Below, piece after piece: positions 8,179 to 15,585 of a stretch of DNA of 64,000 bases (positions are counted from its first letter, which is position 1; every line of letters starts with the position of its first letter). The notes beneath the pieces are model-generated. The model was given only the letters and a program-made list of their open reading frames with translations. It was not told the origin of the DNA and did not search any database. The stretch is from positions 1 through 64,000 of the forward strand of contig CAYZMS010000018.1 of the NCBI GenBank assembly GCA_964479625.1. The letters are read 5' to 3'. This stretch comes from CAYZMS01 sp964479625. Lineage in GTDB: Bacteria > Bacteroidota > Bacteroidia > Chitinophagales > Saprospiraceae. The translations under genes and the position numbers were made by a program.

Positions 8179-9467
8179 TATTCTGGAAGCCCTTTGGATG
8201 CCATTTCTCTTTTAGCAGAATCTTTCTCCCGCTCTGATCGCCTGCGATTTGGCCAAAATCCCCATCGGTACACTATCCAGCCGATAAAAATAAAAATGAA
8301 TGCTGCCCAGATGGGAAGGTCTACACTAATGGTATTGATATACCCGGCTATGATGGGAGGAAGCGTTTGACCAAAGGATTGCATAGACTGTTTAATGCCC
8401 ATGGTCTCGCCTTGTTGGTTCGGTTCGGCCTGCTCGCTGACCACCACATTTACATTTGGGGCGGTCACTCCCTGAGACAAGGCGATGAATCCACCAATAA
8501 CATAAAAGGTCCAGACAGTATCCGTGGTAAGCACCAGCGCAATCGATATGGCCAGCCCCAGGATCGAATACAGTAAAACCCGGGCGGAGGAAAAATATCG
8601 GCTCAAACGGTCTACCAGTACGCCCTGTGTCAGTGCCAGGCAAAGACCGATAAAGCCGTATAGAATACCGATGTCGGTTTCTGTAAAGTTGTATTTTTCA
8701 ATGAGTCGCACGGAAAAGAACTGGGTGAAAAAAGTAAATCCCAACCAAATCAGGACAACCACTGAAAAAATATGCCTCAGGTTTTGCATTTTGAAGGAAG
8801 CGGCAATATCCTCAAAGCCCTTGGTAAAGGTGATGGCCGATTTTCGTTTCTCCAGCAGCGTTTCCCTGAATAACCATTGCAGTAAAACTATATTGATCAG
8901 CGTGATCAAAGCGGTAAAATAGAATGGGGTGGAAGGGTTAAACCAACTCACCAGTTGGTCATCTGCCAGCAGCCCGCCTATAGTGGGCCCTAAAACAAAA
9001 CCCAGGCCCAGTGCCAGCCCTACCAAACCAAAATTTCGCGCTTTCGTTTCCGGCTCGCTTACATCAGCTATGGCTGAAAGAATGACGGCCAGATTGCCAC
9101 CGCCAAGGCCCGAAAGCATCCGGCTGGCAAATAACAACCATATCTCCCCGCTGAGGATCGCTCTGGCGAATAGCAGGTAACCGACCATGGTCAGCGTAAG
9201 AGAAATAATTAAAATGATTTTTCGACCGTGGCGGTCGGAAAGGGCCCCCAGGGCAGGAGCACCAATGAACTGCATAAAAGGATACACCCCGATCAACCAG
9301 CCGTAGATGATCGAACGCTGGTTGTGGCTCAAGTTTTGAACCAGCGGTGAGCTTACATCCTCTCCAAAGAACAAGACAGGGATGATCGGGATAATGATCC
9401 CTACCCCCAGCATGTCGATAAAGACGGTAAGAAATATGGTAATTAAGCTGTAACGCTGTCGATTCAT
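8178..9467 (-). CDS. MFS transporter, TetA-like drug:proton antiporter family
   Basis: 429 residues with 12 hydrophobic helices in two halves. Motif A after TM2 is intact (GALSDRHGRK), and the second half carries the degenerate repeat (VLVDRLSRY). The N-terminal arrangement FIDMLGVGIIIPIIPVL (about 16-32) is typical of tetracycline-resistance-type exporters, though family members have very varied substrates. The C-terminus is a basic/charged tail. It is a single gene, convergent with the small plus-strand gene and with its own promoter region (9468-9550). Resistance function is possible but unproven. Confidence 0.85.
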   Translation of the reverse strand: MNRQRYSLITIFLTVFIDMLGVGIIIPIIPVLFFGEDVSSPLVQNLSHNQRSIIYGWLIGVYPFMQFIGAPALGALSDRHGRKIILIISLTLTMVGYLLFARAILSGEIWLLFASRMLSGLGGGNLAVILSAIADVSEPETKARNFGLVGLALGLGFVLGPTIGGLLADDQLVSWFNPSTPFYFTALITLINIVLLQWLFRETLLEKRKSAITFTKGFEDIAASFKMQNLRHIFSVVVLIWLGFTFFTQFFSVRLIEKYNFTETDIGILYGFIGLCLALTQGVLVDRLSRYFSSARVLLYSILGLAISIALVLTTDTVWTFYVIGGFIALSQGVTAPNVNVVVSEQAEPNQQGETMGIKQSMQSFGQTLPPIIAGYINTISVDLPIWAAFIFIFIGWIVYRWGFWPNRRRSEREKDSAKREMASKGLPE

Positions 9468-9702
9468 GGCCTGCTCATAAGGTCGGGGCAGGCCAACTCA
9501 AAAATTTAATGGTGTAGGATTAAGTCGCTTTCCCCGCCCGGATTAATCGGAAATGCACCACAGAGACCGACAGAAAGTGTTGGTTTTTACTACCTCTTCA
9601 TTACCGTCAAAACCTAATGGCACATCACTATACTTTTTATGCAATAAGGAGATAAAGGTAAAGATATTCGAAGGAAAAGGCGGAAATCTTCGACCAATAT
9701 CA

Positions 9703-10047
9703 TTAGTCTTTGGATTCTTTTTTGCGTTTTGCCAGAAAGATGCCGGCAGCCCAAAGTCCTAACTCCAGCAGAACCATCCATTTTTGAGCATCTTCGTTCT
9801 TTCGGCCAATTCCCAGGAGATGGCGGCGCTGGGGGCGCTGAGCCTGAAGGTAGGATAAACCGAGATTAGCTGCCCCGGATGCCAATGCCCGGATTATAAA
9901 ATTCCTGTTGGGAGCGGAGGTAGCACTGTTCCAAAGCGCCTCAGCCGACTCAGAAAGAAGGGTTTCGGTCAGTTTAATTTCCGACCGGATCCGTTTTTTT
10001 TCCGCCCGGAGTTCTTTGAGGTTATCAATTTTTGAGTTGCTTTTCAT
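9703..10047 (-). CDS. Small protein, third gene of a YtxH/YqjE-like operon
   Basis: 114 residues. The N-terminal third is a charged predicted coiled coil (LKELRAEKKRIRSEIK), the middle contains a glycine/alanine stretch (ALASGAANLGL) and the C-terminus has a single hydrophobic helix (WMVLLELGLWAAGIFLA) ending in a basic tail. It follows the DUF1469-like gene by 12 bp. Position and composition parallel the YqjK-like member of enterobacterial yqjD-yqjE-yqjK clusters, but sequence identity to that family is not evident by eye. Likely an inner-membrane stress or envelope protein (inference). Confidence 0.65.
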   Translation of the reverse strand: MKSNSKIDNLKELRAEKKRIRSEIKLTETLLSESAEALWNSATSAPNRNFIIRALASGAANLGLSYLQAQRPQRRHLLGIGRKNEDAQKWMVLLELGLWAAGIFLAKRKKESKD

Positions 10048-10059
10048 GGCAGGCTGGCA

Positions 10060-10428
10060 TTAATCTTCCGGGGAATCTTCTTCAAAGGTTTGCAGAATGA
10101 GCTTTAAAACTGGATTGACGATCAACGGGCGCCGCAGTGCATAAATGAGCAAAGCGATGAGGAGGAATGCCCCGGTAAGGAGGAGAAATGCCAGGCCAGT
10201 ATCATCGAGTAAAGCACCCAGATAATATCCGGCAGTGATGGTACCCAGGACCAGGACCAGGCTGATCAGGCCGAGCATAATGATACCGACAACCAGGGTC
10301 GAGGTGATAATTGATGTTTTTTCGGCTACTTCGAGGCGGAGCAGGTCTTTCTGCTGCTTGATGTAGGCCCGAATAAAGCCAGCGCTTTCTCCCGCCCGTT
10401 CTAGAAAATCATCTGAAGGTGCGCTCAT
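10060..10428 (-). CDS. Putative Actinobacteriota/YqjE-type holin-superfamily membrane protein (DUF1469-like)
   Basis: 122 residues: a soluble amphipathic N-terminus (AGESAGFIRAYIKQQKDLLRLEVAEK), two adjacent hydrophobic helices (about 42-68 and 76-97) and an acidic tail. This layout matches the YqjE/DUF1469 phage-holin-like membrane family, usually encoded beside YtxH or YqjD-type proteins, as here. Gaps are 60 bp to the upstream YtxH gene and 12 bp to the downstream gene, so the three are probably one unit. A role in envelope stress is suggested for relatives only by association. Confidence 0.72.
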   Translation of the reverse strand: MSAPSDDFLERAGESAGFIRAYIKQQKDLLRLEVAEKTSIITSTLVVGIIMLGLISLVLVLGTITAGYYLGALLDDTGLAFLLLTGAFLLIALLIYALRRPLIVNPVLKLILQTFEEDSPED

Positions 10429-10488
10429 ATTGGCTGGGTTTAAAAAGGGTGAAAAGTAAAGAAGGAGTCCCGGGAAGCCAGGTTTACC

Positions 10489-10872
10489 CTAACCTTCCAA
10501 TTGGTTGGACGCGTTCTTCCGGCGTTCTTCCAATACCTTTTGGGCTTTTTCCAAACCGGAGATAAAGTTCTTGCGGGCCTCGTCAATGATGCTGTCTACA
10601 GCTTTCGCAGAAGCATCTGTTCCTTTTTTAACAGAATCAGCAAACTGATCGACGTAGGTTTTACTCTGCTCCAGTGCAGATTCTACATTTTGGGTGGCGC
10701 TGTATGCCGTATGTTGAGCACGGGTGGAAACGTCATCGCCAAATTCACGAAGACGTTGGTCTGCTTGTTGGCGCAACTCCTTGCCTCGTTCGGATGTAAG
10801 GAAAAAGCCTACGCCTACGCCGGTGAGTAATCCTACCAGAAAAAGAAAGCGTTCGTTACCTCGATTGTCCAT
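10489..10872 (-). CDS. YtxH domain-containing protein
   Basis: 127 residues. A single N-terminal membrane helix, FLFLVGLLTGVGVGFFLT (about 9-26), is followed directly by SERGKELRQQADQRL, the typical YtxH transition, and then a long charged, alanine-rich helix to the C-terminus with ~11-residue periodicity as in LEA/apolipoprotein-like helices. Relatives are general-stress membrane-anchored proteins. It is the first gene of a three-gene minus-strand unit. Confidence 0.82.
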   Translation of the reverse strand: MDNRGNERFLFLVGLLTGVGVGFFLTSERGKELRQQADQRLREFGDDVSTRAQHTAYSATQNVESALEQSKTYVDQFADSVKKGTDASAKAVDSIIDEARKNFISGLEKAQKVLEERRKNASNQLEG

Positions 10873-10929
10873 TAGTTAGTGTTTTAGGTTCGAGTTAAAA
10901 GTAAAAAATTCAATAATTCGTCTATAGGT

Positions 10930-11685
10930 CTAACTCGAAATATCTACGGGTTGTTCTTTAATATGCTGAATTAAATCGTCCAGTTCCCAGGCATCTTCTA
11001 CCCGGTAGGGGCCAATGGCCGTACGGCGCAGGGCACTTAGATGCGCTCCACTTTTGAGGGCTTTCCCAAAGTCATGGGCCAGCGAACGAATGTAAGTCCC
11101 TTTGCTACACTGGACCTTAAACGCAATTTCGGGAAGGTCGATGCGGGTTATCTCGAATTGGTAAATGTGAACGGTTCGGGCCTGTATGTCCACCTTTTCG
11201 CCTTTGCGGGCCTTTTTGTAGAGGGGTTGACCGTCTACCTTGATGGCCGAGAACATAGGAGGGGTTTGCTGTATTTTCCCTTCGAATTTTTGACGGGCTT
11301 TATCAATGGCCTTAGAATCAATATGTTTGTAAGGGAAAACGGCATCCACCTCTGTTTCCGAATCGTAGGAGGGCGTAGTTGACCCAAGTTTGATGACCCC
11401 GGTATACTCCTTGGGCATGTCCTGATACTTGTTGATCTGCTTGGTCATTTTGCCGGTGCAAATGATGAGCAGGCCGTTCGCCAGGGGGTCAAGGGTGCCG
11501 GCATGGCCGACTTTGATCTTTTTAATTTCTAATCGCTTCTTGAGCTTATGCCGAATTTTGTTCACGACATCAAAGGAAGTCCAGTTTTGAGGTTTATCTA
11601 CCAGTAGCATGGCGCCTTTTTGGTAGTCGTACCTCGGCTCGGGGCTTTCCTCAGGGTAATGATCCATAAGACCTTTTTTGTTCAC
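10930..11685 (-). CDS. truB: tRNA pseudouridine(55) synthase TruB
   Basis: 251 residues. It makes pseudouridine at U55 in the T-loop of elongator tRNAs. The catalytic aspartate lies in GHAGTLDPLANGLL (about 60-73); other family blocks are DKPQNWTSFDVVNKIR near the N-terminus, FEGKIQQTPPMFSAIKVDGQPLYKKAR split around residues 133-160, and SKGTYIRSLAHDFG near 190-203. The C-terminal PUA extension seen in E. coli is shortened, as is common in this phylum. It is 33 bp after uppP, in the conserved ftsX-DUF3098-uppP-truB order. Confidence 0.95.
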   Translation of the reverse strand: MNKKGLMDHYPEESPEPRYDYQKGAMLLVDKPQNWTSFDVVNKIRHKLKKRLEIKKIKVGHAGTLDPLANGLLIICTGKMTKQINKYQDMPKEYTGVIKLGSTTPSYDSETEVDAVFPYKHIDSKAIDKARQKFEGKIQQTPPMFSAIKVDGQPLYKKARKGEKVDIQARTVHIYQFEITRIDLPEIAFKVQCSKGTYIRSLAHDFGKALKSGAHLSALRRTAIGPYRVEDAWELDDLIQHIKEQPVDISS

Positions 11686-11718
11686 AAATGCTGGGACAGC
11701 GTCTTTAAATAACTTTCC

Positions 11719-12519
11719 CTAACGGTATAGGAAAAAAATGGCCAGGCTAAGCCCGGCGATTATAAAGCAATATATGGAAAAATAGCGCAAATTGCTACGC
11801 TTCACCAGTTGAATCATCCAGATGCAGGCACCCAGGCCGGTTAAAAAGGCCGCCAGGAATCCCACTGCAATTTCGGGAAGGTCGGCCTCATGCTGGGTGA
11901 AGGCACCATCCAACAGGTCTTTGAAGATTTTCCCCAAGATCAGGGGTACCACCATCAAAAAGGAGAAGCGCGCAGCCTTTTCCCGGTCTACCCCCAGTAA
12001 AACGGAGGTGGCTATCGTAGCTCCGGAGCGGGAGATACCCGGCAATATGGCAACGGCCTGAGCAATGCCTATGAGCAATGCCCGGGGCCCGTTGACGGCT
12101 TTGTCGGTTCTTTGTGCCTGATCAGCCAGGAATAACAGCAAACCGGTAAGGATCAGCATACAGGCGACCAAAACTATCCGCTGACTGAATAGTTGTTCGA
12201 TCTGTTCTTCAAATAACAGACCAATACACACTGCGGGTATCATAGAAATAAGGAGGTATACCACAAAGCGCGTAGCTTCATTCCATTGGAATTTCAATAA
12301 GCCTTGCAGCAACTCCACGATAGTCTTTCGAAAAACAACGAGGGTGCTAAGTGCGGTAGCAGCGTGCAGGCTGACGGTCATCAGTAAGCTGGCCTCTCCA
12401 ACACTATCATCTCCTAAGAAATACTTGGCTAGCTCCAAATGACCACTGGAACTCACCGGGAGAAACTCCGTTAGTCCTTGAATCACCCCCAGGATAAGCG
12501 CTTCCAACATGTCGGACAT
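11719..12519 (-). CDS. uppP: Undecaprenyl-diphosphatase UppP (BacA)
   Basis: 266 residues, polytopic membrane enzyme that dephosphorylates undecaprenyl pyrophosphate to recycle the lipid carrier of peptidoglycan synthesis; overproduction in other bacteria gives bacitracin tolerance. Both signature regions are present: GVIQGLTEFLPVSSSGHLEL near residues 12-31 (with catalytic Glu and Ser residues) and PGISRSGATI near 160-169 (with the catalytic Arg). About eight helices. It overlaps nothing but is only 12 bp from the DUF3098 gene upstream. Confidence 0.95.
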   Translation of the reverse strand: MSDMLEALILGVIQGLTEFLPVSSSGHLELAKYFLGDDSVGEASLLMTVSLHAATALSTLVVFRKTIVELLQGLLKFQWNEATRFVVYLLISMIPAVCIGLLFEEQIEQLFSQRIVLVACMLILTGLLLFLADQAQRTDKAVNGPRALLIGIAQAVAILPGISRSGATIATSVLLGVDREKAARFSFLMVVPLILGKIFKDLLDGAFTQHEADLPEIAVGFLAAFLTGLGACIWMIQLVKRSNLRYFSIYCFIIAGLSLAIFFLYR

Positions 12520-12531
12520 AGCGGCTGTGCC

Positions 12532-12954
12532 TTATTGCTCCGCTTCCGTAGTGGAAGAGTCTGCAGATTTGGGTTGTTTGAAAATAGCAAGGATTGCCAG
12601 ACCCAATCCGGCCAACATTACGATCGGAGCGATCACCAAACGACGGGGACTGTAAATGCGATCGGGTAACCAGGTATCCGGATCGGGCATGGCCCCTCCA
12701 CTCATCAGAATGGTACCCAAAGCCATCAAACCGGCAGCCCCGAGAAGTAGGTAATAATTCTGTGGCCCGAAGATCAGCGGTTCCTTGCGCTCCACTGTAC
12801 GACGTGAGGCGGAAGTGGTTCTTCTTTGGCTACCGCTTTTGGCTTTACTGCTCCGGGTGGATTTTGCAGCAGGAGAAGGCTTTTGTTTTGTACTGACAAC
12901 TTTTTTTTGAGAAGTGGTTACGACCTTCTTTTTAGGCGGTTTATTGCTGCTCAT
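12532..12954 (-). CDS. DUF3098 family protein
   Basis: 140 residues from the ATG at 12954; the frame is open further upstream to 13071, but that part does not look like protein of this family. The first half is a low-complexity Lys/Ser/Thr tail (KKKVVTTSQKKVVSTKQK and similar). The DUF3098 core follows: two membrane helices (NYYLLLGAAGLMALGTILMS and LVIAPIVMLAGLGLAILAIF) separated by a short loop with the family motif PDPDTWLPDRIYSPRR. The family is nearly always encoded between ftsX and uppP in Bacteroidota, suggesting a link to division or wall synthesis; no biochemical role is known to me. Confidence 0.88.
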   Translation of the reverse strand: MSSNKPPKKKVVTTSQKKVVSTKQKPSPAAKSTRSSKAKSGSQRRTTSASRRTVERKEPLIFGPQNYYLLLGAAGLMALGTILMSGGAMPDPDTWLPDRIYSPRRLVIAPIVMLAGLGLAILAIFKQPKSADSSTTEAEQ

Positions 12955-13148
12955 TGGTGGTAATGATTTTGCGATTCGCGCTTTCCAGTAAAGCCGCGAA
13001 AATACGAAATAGTTTTTAAAATCTTTTCCCTTGTCTTCTTGACTAAGCAGGTCGCACAAACGTTGCACCAAAGCCCGGGCGGAAGGAGAGTAGGGATGAG
13101 CGAATGGGTCGCCAGGGGCCCATTAGGGGCATTCCCTCCTCCGTTCGT

Positions 13149-14018
13149 TTAATAAAGATCATCCACCCGCATTTTCAGGTATTTGTTTACGACCAGCCAG
13201 GTACTGAAAAAATAAAGGACCAGGCCCAAAAGCAACAGCCCGGTAAATAAATAGAAGAATTGCAGGGGTTGTTGAAGGATGCTGATCTCGGGTAGTTCAG
13301 CCCGTATCCAGAAAATGAAGCCTGTAAGCCCGGCGATAGCTAAAACACCGGCGAAAAAACCATGACTCAGGGAAAGCCAAAGGTAGGGCCGGCTGATAAA
13401 GCCCCAGGTAGCTCCAACCAGTTGCATATTTTTGATCAAAAACCGGTTACTGTACAGAGCCAGCCGTATGGTATTGTGGATAAGGGTGGTCGCAACAAAA
13501 AGGAAAAAAACACCCAGCGCAAGAGCGATATAGGCGAGGCGGTTCAGGTTGCCCCCGACTTCCTCGATCAGGTTTTCCTGGTAGTATATTTCAGAGACCC
13601 CGGGCTGCGCCATCAAAGCGGTTCGGATAGTTCGAAGACTGTCGCTTTGAAGATAGTCTGAACGAACATTAAAACTAAAGAGGTCAAAAAAAGGGTTGGG
13701 CAAATCCAGTAGTAGGAAATCTTCTCCAAACGCCTCCTGCATCATTTCAGCTGCGGCCTCCCGGTCAATAAAACTTACAGAACCCGTTTTGGTAAAGGGG
13801 GCTCGCTGCAAATAGCCTTCCAACTGATCAACCTGTTGGGAAGTGATCAGGTCGTCCAGTTCTATCAGAATATTGACATTCTCCTTTGCTACCCGCACCA
13901 ATTGCCGGCCATGCAACAGCAAAAGACCGAAAAAGCCCAGTAAGAACAGCACCAGGGCTACGCTAATGATGGAGTATAAGTAATTCGGACGAGACCGGCG
14001 AGGAGAGGAAGTTACCAT
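13149..14018 (-). CDS. ftsX: Cell division permease-like protein FtsX
   Basis: 289 residues with the FtsX topology: one N-terminal helix (about 15-38), a periplasmic extracellular domain (about 40-165) containing the KTGSVSFIDREAAAEMM block, then three C-terminal helices (about 172-195, 215-240, 258-280). With ATPase FtsE it activates peptidoglycan hydrolases at the septum. ftsE is not in this window. A long inverted repeat lies 14 bp upstream of the ATG. Downstream genes DUF3098, uppP and truB are likely co-transcribed, with a ~190-bp gap to the DUF3098 start. Confidence 0.92.
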   Translation of the reverse strand: MVTSSPRRSRPNYLYSIISVALVLFLLGFFGLLLLHGRQLVRVAKENVNILIELDDLITSQQVDQLEGYLQRAPFTKTGSVSFIDREAAAEMMQEAFGEDFLLLDLPNPFFDLFSFNVRSDYLQSDSLRTIRTALMAQPGVSEIYYQENLIEEVGGNLNRLAYIALALGVFFLFVATTLIHNTIRLALYSNRFLIKNMQLVGATWGFISRPYLWLSLSHGFFAGVLAIAGLTGFIFWIRAELPEISILQQPLQFFYLFTGLLLLGLVLYFFSTWLVVNKYLKMRVDDLY

Positions 14019-14031
14019 TTATGATGTTGCA

Positions 14032-14079
14032 CCTTTACTATTGAAGGTTAGCCTGTTTTTTAACCTTCAACAGTAAAGG
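14032..14079. repeat. Long inverted repeat in the ftsX leader
   Basis: CCTTTACT-A-TTGAAGGTTA (14032-14050) pairs with TAACCTTCAA-C-AGTAAAGG (14061-14079), a 19-bp stem with one mismatch and a 10-base loop. It lies between the gene ending at 14097 and the ftsX start at 14018, both on the minus strand. There is no T run after the stem in the minus direction, so it is not a textbook terminator. Confidence 0.7.
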
Positions 14080-14096
14080 TTTTAAATTAATAACTA

Positions 14097-14546
14097 TTAT
14101 TTCTCAATGTTCTGTAACAAATTTTCCGTCTTTTCATACAGCTCCTTAATCTTGCGGGCCAGTTCTTCCTCTTTGGCGGGATCAACGGTGCCCGTCAGGC
14201 CGCGATTTTGGCTACCGTCTTCCAGGGCCTCGGCTTCCTGCATGAGTTCCTGCCGTTCGGCTTCCAGTTTAGCGACTTCCCCCTGCATAGACCGGGAATT
14301 GTCGCCCAGTTCGTCGCCGATATTGCTGAGTACGTTCTCCAGGCCACTCAGCGCTTCATCATATTTACCCTCGTCGATCTTTTCTTTTTCGGACTTCAGC
14401 ATGCTCCAGGTTTCCTGCCACAGTTTTTTAAAACTGTCAATAATGTTTTGGGCGCTTTCCTTTTCTTCGGCCGAACCGAAGAAATAGTTGTATCCTACCA
14501 GCGCAATGATCAGGATAATGGCAATGCGGATAATAAACTTGATCAT
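14097..14546 (-). CDS. Membrane-anchored coiled-coil protein, unknown function
   Basis: 149 residues. One N-terminal helix (FIIRIAIILIIALVGYNYFF, about 4-23) is followed by a long charged coiled coil (about 30-149) dense in Glu, Lys, Leu and Gln, for example ERQELMQEAEALE and KIKELYEKTENLLQNIE. There is no lipobox or other domain. It probably faces the periplasm. It lies just upstream of ftsX on the same strand, so a division or envelope role is possible by position only. Confidence 0.7.
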   Translation of the reverse strand: MIKFIIRIAIILIIALVGYNYFFGSAEEKESAQNIIDSFKKLWQETWSMLKSEKEKIDEGKYDEALSGLENVLSNIGDELGDNSRSMQGEVAKLEAERQELMQEAEALEDGSQNRGLTGTVDPAKEEELARKIKELYEKTENLLQNIEK

Positions 14547-14686
14547 ATCGTTTCAATTTGGTTTTGAGCAGGAAAGATAAGAAAAACAAAACTTACGCAG
14601 ACTGCTTCAAAGTACCTTCCTCCTTTTTTTATAGGACCACATCATGGCTTGTTGTGCTAAACGCGGAAAAGGCTTTTGAGCCACCC

Positions 14687-15433
14687 TCAAATCTCTTCCA
14701 GTACGGCCAATAATTGAACAACTCCCTGAGGAGTAGAAAGGTCTATGACCTTTTCTTTCACCACTTTTTTGGTGGGATATCCCAAATTCTCCAGGGCTTT
14801 GATAATGGAATTAGACTTGAGCTTGATCTTTTCGCTTTCGCCATTTTCGTTGAGCAGGAAATACTTTACCTCTGAGATAAACTCATCATAATTGGTGTTC
14901 ACCATCATGGGATCGGAATTGTTGGCTTTCAGGAGTTTCCTTTGCTCTTTTCGAAAAAAAGAAACCGGCCCCTGGTCGAAAAGGACCTGATAAAAAAATA
15001 CCTGCCCGGAAGAAGCGCCCTCAACGGCTGCGGAACTCAATGGTTTAAAAACTTGTTCTACCGGTGTATCCGGGAAAAACCGGACGGCTTCAATGCCATT
15101 GCTGGAGAGTGTTCCGACCTGCCCGTTTTCGAACTCTACCACCAAAAATTGCTGTTCGGCGTTCAGGTTAAGCTGCAAATTGGTGACGGTAGTATCCTTG
15201 CTATTGAATTGGATATTTCCTTTCGTCCAGTCTTCGAATAAATAAGCGGAACCCCTGACGCCTTCGTAGCGGGTATCGAAACCTGGTATACCGGGGGTCG
15301 TCGGAGTGAGATTGCCGATAACATTAACGATACGCTGATTGTCGGGGTTGGCGATGTCGGCGTTGATCTGAGCGAAAAGGGTAGGTATGGTGAGCAAGAA
15401 AAAACAGCTAAGGGAAAGGATGGTTCTCATCAT
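14687..15433 (-). CDS. Secreted protein, unknown function
   Basis: 248 residues with a clear signal peptide (MMRTILSLSCFFLLTIPTLFAQ, cleavage likely after Ala21). The mature part has beta-rich segments with short acidic turns and a region (KVKYFLLNENGESEKIKLKS-like, about 185-205) followed by an alpha helix (IIKALENLGYP). It ends with a short Leu-rich helix. No domain is recognised. It is divergent from leuS with 150 bp between them. Confidence 0.7.
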   Translation of the reverse strand: MMRTILSLSCFFLLTIPTLFAQINADIANPDNQRIVNVIGNLTPTTPGIPGFDTRYEGVRGSAYLFEDWTKGNIQFNSKDTTVTNLQLNLNAEQQFLVVEFENGQVGTLSSNGIEAVRFFPDTPVEQVFKPLSSAAVEGASSGQVFFYQVLFDQGPVSFFRKEQRKLLKANNSDPMMVNTNYDEFISEVKYFLLNENGESEKIKLKSNSIIKALENLGYPTKKVVKEKVIDLSTPQGVVQLLAVLEEI

Positions 15434-15531
15434 TTTGCATTTTAAATTTTCAAAAAAAACGGCATTCGATCAGGGGGCTAATTGGGAAATACACAGGGCA
15501 CTTCCCATTTAATACCTGATGCACTACCATT

Positions 15532-15539
15532 TAGTTTTG
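15532..15539 (+). promoter_or_regulatory. Possible leuS -7 box
   Basis: TAGTTTTG matches the Bacteroidota TAnnTTTG element, 46 bp before the leuS ATG. No convincing -33 TTG at the usual distance. Confidence 0.35.
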
Positions 15540-15585
15540 TAATTTCGCATTCAATATTTAAAAACGGTCTTCACCCAACTGGTTT

